Positions 1-5,119 of a stretch of 7,218 nucleotides of DNA are shown here, piece after piece; position 1 is the first letter of the stretch; each line of letters opens with the position of its first letter. This DNA is from OCS116 cluster bacterium (GTDB taxonomy: Bacteria; Pseudomonadota; Alphaproteobacteria; Rhizobiales; OSC116): the NCBI GenBank assembly GCA_002402005.2, contig NVUS02000332.1, forward strand, positions 1-7,218, in the 5' to 3' direction. The translations under genes and the position numbers were made by a program. Under the pieces are notes generated by a model. That model made no database searches and was not told where the DNA came from. It saw only the letters and a list, made by a program, of their open reading frames with translations.

Positions 1-4
1 AAAA

Positions 5-1486
5 CTATATAAAATTAATCAAATGCGTCTGCGACAACAAAGACGTCGTCTTATAAGACATTTCAAGCTGCGTATTCAGCGTCAATATCATGGCACTCAC
101 TTCATAAGTATCCGACATTTCAACATCCGCCAATATATTTTGGCTCAAAAACACCCGGCTGGTATTGCGCACACTTAAATTCTCTAAATGCTTTTCTTTA
201 TAGCCCAATTCAGTCGATAAATCCAAAATACCAACTTTCAGATTGTCATCAGACAGACCTTTGGTAATTCGAGTTTTCAAACCGGCATAATGCTCATTCG
301 ATTCATCACTAGTCGGGTCAAATGTCGAGGCCACCATCATTGACAAGTTTTTCACAAACTCACGCAATGGCTCTTCATCAGCCCGCGTGCCCACTTCAAG
401 CACACTATTCTTAGAGGCAAAAACCTTATAACTACTGCGCGCACCGCCAGTGGCTTTATCACCATTATACCAAGACATTGTATCGGCATCCGTGCCGTTC
501 ATCATCGCCACAGCCGTATCAAATGGCGGGCCGTCAACCCGTTGCGGTGGTTCCGCAAAAAACCCGTCGGAAGCCATTAAGGTTGAGCCAGCCAACATTT
601 CACCATTGGCAATATAAGCAATCGCCGCATCCAATGATGCCTGAAAATTCGCCGCGGTTGCCGCGTCATTGGCACCTATGACAAATCCATCTTTGTCGTT
701 GCTGCCATCAGCTTTGCTCATCAAATTAATGTCAACCTTGGCACCATCCGGCATAATCAGGCGTATGGTGATTAAATCATCCTCTATCACCGTCGCACCG
801 GTAAAATCAATCGCTGTCGCCGCGGGTGCGCCCACTGGGCCAGTCACTGTCAAACCCGAGATCGCTTGGGTTACATTGCCAAGTTTAATGCCAAATGCAT
901 GCACACCATCTTCGGCCATATTCACCTGTGCGCCCACTGTACCAATGGTCAAACGGCCATTGTCCAAAGCGCCCAAATCTGCCAATTTTCGTTCCGAAAT
1001 CACTTGCTTTAAACCAGCTCTTGCGCCCTCACCATTCATAATATCGGTAATGGAGCTAATGGGTTTTTCGTCAAGCTTAGTGCCTGAAAATAAATATTTA
1101 TCGGCAATTTTTTCATTCAACAAGCTAATCGCGTCGTTTAATCTTTGCTCAGCACCAATTTTCACATTTCTAAAACTACCGTCATTTAAAGACATGGCTG
1201 TGCCGTTAAAGTCAGCCCGGGCGTTAGATTCAATATCCCCTAAGCTAGACAATACATTTTGCACTGTGCTCAAATGAATGTTGGCACGGGCAATCGCATC
1301 ATTATAACTCGAATAGCTTTTGATATCTGCGCGCATTTTCAACGCAATGTTACGATCATTACCCAATCTACCATAAGTTTGGGCTTTTTTCTGCGTCGAC
1401 AATTGCACATGCAAATCAGATAATTGCGAGTTCAAACGGTTTATATAAGCTGTAGAGCCTGTTGAACTTATGCCTTTAATTGCCAT
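5..1486 (-). CDS. flgL: Flagellar hook-associated protein 3 (FlgL), hook-filament junction protein
   Basis: FlgL forms the second junction layer between hook and flagellin filament outside the cell and is exported by the flagellar type III system. The 493-residue product has a flagellin-type N-terminal helical domain (about residues 1-137) ending in YLFSG at 131-135, a signature of the FlgL/flagellin family. The C-terminal flagellin domain (about 440-493) contains a TLNTQLEMSYKTTSLLSQ helix and ends in INFI. The long central part carries FFAEPPQRVDGPPF (309-322) and WYNGD (339-343), which I recognise from FlgL proteins of Hyphomicrobiales and relatives; it makes the protein longer than the roughly 300-residue enterobacterial FlgL. 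I chose the ATG at 1486. An in-frame TTG at 1498 would add four residues, but it directly abuts the GAGGA motif, too close for initiation. It lies 27 nt after flgK and is probably cotranscribed. A plain flagellin is the alternative, but position after flgK and the central motifs favour FlgL. Confidence 0.92.
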   Translation of the reverse strand: MAIKGISSTGSTAYINRLNSQLSDLHVQLSTQKKAQTYGRLGNDRNIALKMRADIKSYSSYNDAIARANIHLSTVQNVLSSLGDIESNARADFNGTAMSLNDGSFRNVKIGAEQRLNDAISLLNEKIADKYLFSGTKLDEKPISSITDIMNGEGARAGLKQVISERKLADLGALDNGRLTIGTVGAQVNMAEDGVHAFGIKLGNVTQAISGLTVTGPVGAPAATAIDFTGATVIEDDLITIRLIMPDGAKVDINLMSKADGSNDKDGFVIGANDAATAANFQASLDAAIAYIANGEMLAGSTLMASDGFFAEPPQRVDGPPFDTAVAMMNGTDADTMSWYNGDKATGGARSSYKVFASKNSVLEVGTRADEEPLREFVKNLSMMVASTFDPTSDESNEHYAGLKTRITKGLSDDNLKVGILDLSTELGYKEKHLENLSVRNTSRVFLSQNILADVEMSDTYEVSAMILTLNTQLEMSYKTTSLLSQTHLINFI

Positions 1487-1493
1487 TTTAATT

Positions 1494-1503
1494 TCCAATC
1501 CTC
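1494..1503 (-). promoter_or_regulatory. Ribosome binding site region of flgL
   Basis: The minus strand reads GAGGATTGGA. GAGGA (1503-1499) ends 12 nt and GGA (1496-1494) ends 7 nt before the ATG at 1486. The TTG at 1498 sits inside this site, directly after GAGGA, so it cannot be served by it; this is why the ATG is taken as the start. Confidence 0.6.
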
Positions 1504-1508
1504 AACAT

Positions 1509-1525
1509 ATGCGTTACATACGCAT
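1509..1525 (-). repeat. Perfect 6-bp inverted repeat over the flgK stop codon
   Basis: On the coding (minus) strand, ATGCGT and ACGCAT flank the five-base loop ATGTA. The 5' arm is the penultimate Met-Arg codons of flgK, and the stop codon TAA straddles loop and 3' arm. There is no following T-run, so it does not look like a terminator. It lies just before the flgL ribosome binding site and could affect coupling or mRNA stability. Confidence 0.35.
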
Positions 1526-3394
1526 CATTGTATCCATCAATTCTTTAATCACGCTCACAATTCGCGCATTCGCCGCATATGCCGTTTGCAAAACCAACAA
1601 TTGCGCCATTTCTTCATCCACATTCACTTTGGTTTTGGATTCCATCCGCGCATTCATCGCGCTTAAAACCATCTCTTGGTTTTCTGCCATGCGCGAATGT
1701 CGGTCAATCCGCGATGTTTGGTCCGCCACCACTTGTTGCGTAAAACTACCAAGCGTGCCAGAGAATGGTGAGCTTTGCGTACCAATGCCGGAGTTTGCGT
1801 TAAACGAAAATTGCGTTTCGGTAAATTTTTTCAGCAAATCAGCCGGTCTGGTTTGATCACCCAATGATGTCGTTGTGCTATATTTGATCAATAAGGTATT
1901 GTCATCCTTTAACGCATCATTCAACCGTATACGGGAGGCAAAACCACGTTTCTGCCCAAACCCATCTAAGTTATTGGTATAATTTTCTTGGCTATTGCCG
2001 TCCCAATCCTTAAAGAAGTTCATTTCTGTGCCTTGGCCTTGCAAACCAGTCGCAGTCTCTTGGCCACTCACGCCAATCACATCCACCAAGTCCGGGCCAC
2101 CATCATCCAAAATCTGAATGTCAGTACCACCCACCAAAGTCACGTTGAAATTGGGGTTCTCACCAGTAATCGCCGCGGCTATCTGAGCCTGCACACTGGC
2201 CATACCACCACTAAAATCAATGCCAAACACTTTGTCAGTGCCATTGGCGGTAAATGAATCCTTCAGCGGCAATAAAGTCGGGTCAGATACTTTTACAAAG
2301 CTAATCTTATGGCTATAGCCGGTGGCATTATCCTTATAATCAAATTCAACTATATTGCCATCCGACAATCCGCTTAAATCCAATTTAAAACCTTCATTCG
2401 CACCCGCCGTCACCGCCGTGCCGTCAGTGTGAATGGTATTGAATACCGATGCCAAACCATGCGCCAACTCATCAAGTTGGTCTTGTGCATTGACCAACAC
2501 ATCGTCCCGCATTTTCAACAGACCAGCTAATTTCCCACTCTTAATCGTACCAGTTTGGATAAAATCAATCGGCGTGTCCGTGCCGGTTTCAAGCGTAATC
2601 GTCCCCACGCGGCGCAAATCATCATCTTCATTATATAGATGCGTAGCAGTGATGTTGGCTCTCTCATCAAATACCAGCCGATTGGCTGTGCCATCAACCA
2701 AGGCCAAACCGCTGGCGGTAAACACTTTTACCGCGCCGTTTTTGCCATCAGCAAATACCTTAATGTCTAAAATCGCCGACAAATCATCAATTTGGTTATC
2801 AAGCTGATCTTGCAAATCCGCCGTGCCATCACCGCGAGGATAAGTTGTCAATTGGTGGCTAATGCGAGCGATATTATCCATCGCTATGTTGGCGCGGTCA
2901 ACCTCTTGTGCAATCATATGCTCGGCATTTTGCCGCATATCTTGCACTTGAGAGGAAATATCGCGCAAATGCGAAGCTAAATATTCACTACTTTCAATCA
3001 ATTCCTGGCGCGAAGCGTCCAATTGCGGCGCATTCACAAACCCCACCAAGGCCGAGCCAACACTATTCACAATCGTGTCAAGCGAGCCATCAGCACCGGG
3101 TTTGCCAAATAGATTGTCAATATATTGCAAAAATTCGGTCTGAACATTCAAATCATTAAAATCAGAATATTCAGTACGCACTCTAGCTTGCAAAAAACGG
3201 TCTATCTGTCGCGTCACCGCCCCAATACTCACACCAAAGCCCTTGTTGCCGACAACATTACTGTCAAGCGCCAACGTCTTTTTTGTATAGCCTTCGGTAT
3301 CGGCATTGGCAACGTTTCTCGCCGCCACTTCGATACCCATTTGGGTTGCCCGCAAACCACCCAAAGCATTACTTATACTTTGACCTAGTCCCAT
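1514..3394 (-). CDS. flgK: Flagellar hook-associated protein 1 (FlgK)
   Basis: FlgK is the first hook-filament junction protein; it assembles on the finished hook and is followed by FlgL. The 626-residue product begins with the basal-body rod/hook N-terminal helix and the motif NVANADTEGYTKK (residues 27-39), the usual signature of FlgE/FlgK/FlgG proteins. A predicted helical stretch follows at about 100-200 (typical D1 domain of FlgK), then a beta-rich variable centre (about 220-570). The C-terminal rod-type helix occupies about 591-626, with EEMAQLLVLQTAYAANARIV and a Met-rich tail. Length is in the usual range for alphaproteobacterial FlgK (about 500-700). The ATG start is supported by AGGTGA three bases upstream. 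It lies 36 nt after flgE and 27 nt before flgL in the same direction, consistent with one operon. No frameshift or missing conserved segment is seen. Confidence 0.96.
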   Translation of the reverse strand: MGLGQSISNALGGLRATQMGIEVAARNVANADTEGYTKKTLALDSNVVGNKGFGVSIGAVTRQIDRFLQARVRTEYSDFNDLNVQTEFLQYIDNLFGKPGADGSLDTIVNSVGSALVGFVNAPQLDASRQELIESSEYLASHLRDISSQVQDMRQNAEHMIAQEVDRANIAMDNIARISHQLTTYPRGDGTADLQDQLDNQIDDLSAILDIKVFADGKNGAVKVFTASGLALVDGTANRLVFDERANITATHLYNEDDDLRRVGTITLETGTDTPIDFIQTGTIKSGKLAGLLKMRDDVLVNAQDQLDELAHGLASVFNTIHTDGTAVTAGANEGFKLDLSGLSDGNIVEFDYKDNATGYSHKISFVKVSDPTLLPLKDSFTANGTDKVFGIDFSGGMASVQAQIAAAITGENPNFNVTLVGGTDIQILDDGGPDLVDVIGVSGQETATGLQGQGTEMNFFKDWDGNSQENYTNNLDGFGQKRGFASRIRLNDALKDDNTLLIKYSTTTSLGDQTRPADLLKKFTETQFSFNANSGIGTQSSPFSGTLGSFTQQVVADQTSRIDRHSRMAENQEMVLSAMNARMESKTKVNVDEEMAQLLVLQTAYAANARIVSVIKELMDTMMRM

Positions 3395-3397
3395 TTA

Positions 3398-3403
3398 TCA
3401 CCT
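3398..3403 (-). promoter_or_regulatory. Ribosome binding site of flgK
   Basis: The minus strand reads AGGTGA, fully complementary to the 16S rRNA tail, with three bases before the ATG at 3394. It fixes the flgK start. Confidence 0.8.
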
Positions 3404-3430
3404 ATTTTCAATATGTTAATCAATGTTCAA

Positions 3431-4783
3431 TTAACGTTTCATATTAATCACTTCTTGCAACATTTCATTGGCCGTGGTCACAATTCTGGTACCCGCCGCA
3501 TAAGCTTGCTGCGTCACAATCAATTTCGAAAACTCTTCCGCAATGTCAGTGTTCGAAGCTTCAAGCTGGTTGGCCACAATAAAGCCCGTCGCGCCAGCTT
3601 CTGCCGCGCCAGATTCCGCAGTCGCAGTAAAGGCACTACCATTTTGCTTTTTCAAAAACCCGTCAGCAGCAAATGATGCCAAAGCGATTTGCGATTTTTC
3701 AACCACCACACCATTGGTATAAGTCACCGCCACACGGCCGTTGCCCGTAATCGCCACGCCCGATAATTCACCGGCCGAATAACCATTTTGCGAAATTTCA
3801 TTCACAATCGCCGAGCCGCCATCATCATCATATTGCGACAAGCCGCCGTCTTTACCATGCTTTAACTTCAGATCACCAAGGTTGTCACCGTTAATGGTCA
3901 AAGCTACAATGGTCACCTCACCCGCATTCACCGCACTAAGTGGCGCAGTCAATACCGAGTTCGCTCCAAATACATAATCATCTGGCAATTTGGTCCATGT
4001 CACATCACCCGGTGCCGTTGGCGCACTGTCGGAATTATAATATAGCGACCAAGTGTCAGGTGTTTCACTGGTTTTGGCCCATCTGAATTGCACGTTCACT
4101 TTGTTACCAGCTTCATCAAACACGGTAATGCTTCGACCATCAATTGATTCATCAATGAATGTCGCTGAATCAGCATCCGTAATGTCAGTACCGGCCAAAG
4201 GCGCTGCTAAAAATTCTGCACCACCATCTTGCGCGGTTTGGGTCAGCGGATGAATCGGCAAGTTCAATCGATAATTGATAAGCGATGTCGGCCGCGCTGC
4301 CAAAAAATCTTTGGAAAATTTAATCACACTTGGCTCATTACCCGATGGGTTACCAGTTGCCGGGTCAATCGGGTTGCCTTTTAAAAAGTAACCAGCACCA
4401 TTGACCAAATAACCGTTCCGGTCCAATTCAAAATCACCACGTCTGGTATAGCGTGTCACTGTGTCAAACACCGGCAAGCCATCAGCCACGCCAGATTGTT
4501 CAGAAATCACAAAATAACCATCACCGTTAATCGCTAGGTTGGTATCCACTTCAGAACCCAACAAATCGCCTTGCGTATCGTTGGTCGCTCTGGTGAATGC
4601 CATCACCGAGCCAGATTGTTGTTGTCGAGGGTCAGAGGATGATACAACATCCATAAATGAGACCTCAGTACGCTTAAAGCCAATGGTTTGCGAGTTGGCA
4701 ATATTGTCAGAAATATGCTCCAAAGCAAATGATTGCGCCCTAAGGCCTGCCACTGCGGTTGTCATCGCGCCAAAAATACCCAT
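3431..4783 (-). CDS. flgE: Flagellar hook protein FlgE
   Basis: FlgE is the structural subunit of the hook, the universal joint between basal body and filament, exported through the flagellar type III apparatus. The 450-residue protein starts with the rod-domain helix and the motif NIANSQTIGFK (residues 27-37). Next comes the D1 motif INGDGYFVI (85-93), common to FlgE, FlgF and FlgG. A variable, Gly/Asp/Thr-rich outer region (about 130-370) follows, and the C-terminal helix has SNTDIAEEFSKLIVTQQAYAAGTRIV (from about 410) up to NMKR at the end. The large outer region and the adjacent flgK-flgL identify it as the hook protein rather than FlgF or FlgG, which are near 240-260 residues. The ATG is preceded by AAGGGGA. 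It is the first gene of the minus-strand operon and faces the 336-nt intergenic region with a sigma-54-like promoter, so it is probably expressed after the basal body is complete. Confidence 0.95.
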   Translation of the reverse strand: MGIFGAMTTAVAGLRAQSFALEHISDNIANSQTIGFKRTEVSFMDVVSSSDPRQQQSGSVMAFTRATNDTQGDLLGSEVDTNLAINGDGYFVISEQSGVADGLPVFDTVTRYTRRGDFELDRNGYLVNGAGYFLKGNPIDPATGNPSGNEPSVIKFSKDFLAARPTSLINYRLNLPIHPLTQTAQDGGAEFLAAPLAGTDITDADSATFIDESIDGRSITVFDEAGNKVNVQFRWAKTSETPDTWSLYYNSDSAPTAPGDVTWTKLPDDYVFGANSVLTAPLSAVNAGEVTIVALTINGDNLGDLKLKHGKDGGLSQYDDDGGSAIVNEISQNGYSAGELSGVAITGNGRVAVTYTNGVVVEKSQIALASFAADGFLKKQNGSAFTATAESGAAEAGATGFIVANQLEASNTDIAEEFSKLIVTQQAYAAGTRIVTTANEMLQEVINMKR

Positions 4784-4787
4784 TTTA

Positions 4788-4794
4788 TCCCCTT
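4788..4794 (-). promoter_or_regulatory. Ribosome binding site of flgE
   Basis: The minus strand reads AAGGGGA followed by TAAA and the ATG at 4783. It is a strong Shine-Dalgarno match at normal spacing and supports this start. Confidence 0.8.
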
Positions 4795-4836
4795 TACAAA
4801 ATAATTCAGGTTACAAATAATTATACGAACACACTC

Positions 4837-4851
4837 ATCACAAGCGTGCCA
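4837..4851 (-). promoter_or_regulatory. Second, imperfect sigma-54-like element
   Basis: Read on the minus strand: TGGCACGCTTGTGAT. It has a perfect TGGCACG -24 half, but at the position of the invariant -12 GC it reads AT. It resembles the distal element with one base deleted (TGGCACGCT-TGTG against TGGCACGCTATGTG). It could be a decayed copy, a binding-only RpoN site or chance. If active, the leader before flgE would be about 40 nt. Confidence 0.3.
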
Positions 4852-4918
4852 CATTACATTTCTCGCCTTCCCTCTGGCCAAACGCCAAAATCAAAGACAC
4901 TAATTCAACCACTAGCAA

Positions 4919-4935
4919 TGCACATAGCGTGCCAA
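4919..4935 (-). promoter_or_regulatory. Candidate sigma-54 (RpoN) -24/-12 promoter of the flgE-flgK-flgL operon
   Basis: Read on the minus strand the site is TTGGCACGCTATGTGCA. It matches the RpoN consensus TGGCACG-N4-TTGCA except for one base (GTGCA for TTGCA). The invariant GG (4933-4932) and GC (4921-4920) are exactly 10 nt apart, as required. Transcription would start near 4908, giving a leader of about 125 nt before the flgE ATG. In Caulobacter, hook operons are known to use RpoN with the activator FlbD; applying that here is inference. Confidence 0.68.
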
Positions 4936-4996
4936 TAATTAAATCGTTATATTTCAATAAGTTAGAAAACCACCACGCATCTCACCTAGGCATTTA

Positions 4997-5016
4997 TGGT
5001 TAGCAATTGCTTACCA
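4997..5016. promoter_or_regulatory. Near-perfect 20-bp palindrome, candidate operator or enhancer
   Basis: The two 10-base halves, TGGTTAGCAA and TTGCTTACCA, are inverted copies with one mismatched pair, centred between 5006 and 5007. A site of this size suits a dimeric DNA-binding protein. It lies about 90-108 bp upstream of the predicted flgE transcription start, a usual distance for a sigma-54 enhancer, and about 105-125 bp upstream of the acylase start. Which protein binds and which gene it serves cannot be told from sequence alone. Confidence 0.45.
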
Positions 5017-5017
5017 A

Positions 5018-5034
5018 GCGGCAATTATTTCCGC
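5018..5034. repeat. Short inverted repeat, GCGG-N9-CCGC
   Basis: Arms GCGG (5018-5021) and CCGC (5031-5034) flank the nine bases CAATTATTT, and the repeat starts one base after the palindrome ends. The GC-rich arms stand out from the A/T-rich surroundings. With only four-base arms this may be chance; its position beside the palindrome is the reason for listing it. Confidence 0.25.
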
Positions 5035-5107
5035 CCCACAGCCGCAAAATCATTAATTTTATCGACATTTTGTTGCAAGCCGCTAAACTCAAAAAAACGC
5101 AAATAAT

Positions 5108-5113
5108 GGGGTG
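5108..5113 (+). promoter_or_regulatory. Ribosome binding site of the acylase gene
   Basis: GGGGTG pairs with the 16S rRNA tail (GAGGTG with one G-U wobble) and ends six bases before the GTG at 5120. It selects this GTG over the in-frame GTG at 5111, which is part of the site itself. Confidence 0.6.
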
Positions 5114-5119
5114 TATATC

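Larger units (their letters stand above)
4784..5119. other. Divergent intergenic region between flgE and the acylase gene
   Basis: This 336-nt stretch has no open frame that looks like a gene. It separates two divergently read units, so it must hold the promoters of both. On the minus strand I see one good and one imperfect sigma-54-type element facing flgE. A near-perfect palindrome and a short GC-armed inverted repeat lie further from flgE. The part next to the acylase (about 5045-5105) is A/T-rich, but I could not identify a convincing -35/-10 pair for the acylase. Confidence 0.8.

Noticed and set aside
669..1277. Long plus-strand open frame (202 codons) opposite flgL
   Set aside because: It is antisense to a clearly conserved flgL region, has no recognisable family and no clear ribosome binding site; it is a shadow of the real frame. 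The other plus-strand frames opposite flgK and flgE are rejected for the same reason.
3415..3435. Inverted repeat GTTAAT-N9-ATTAAC between flgE and flgK as a terminator
   Set aside because: The arms are only six bases and almost entirely A/T, there is no T-run, and the repeat overlaps the flgE stop codon. A terminator inside this tight operon is unlikely.
4998..5010. TGG...TTGC inside the palindrome as a second sigma-54 promoter
   Set aside because: GG and GC are only 9 nt apart and the CAC of the -24 box is missing. The match comes from the palindrome itself.
4936..5105. CtrA boxes (TTAA-N7-TTAA)
   Set aside because: Single TTAA half-sites occur (for example near 4939 and 5053), but no pair has the 7-nt spacing. 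In A/T-rich DNA single halves mean little.
5045..5107. Sigma-70-type promoter for the acylase
   Set aside because: TTGTTG/TTGCAA near 5072-5078 could be a -35, but no acceptable -10 hexamer lies 16-18 nt downstream and before the start codon.
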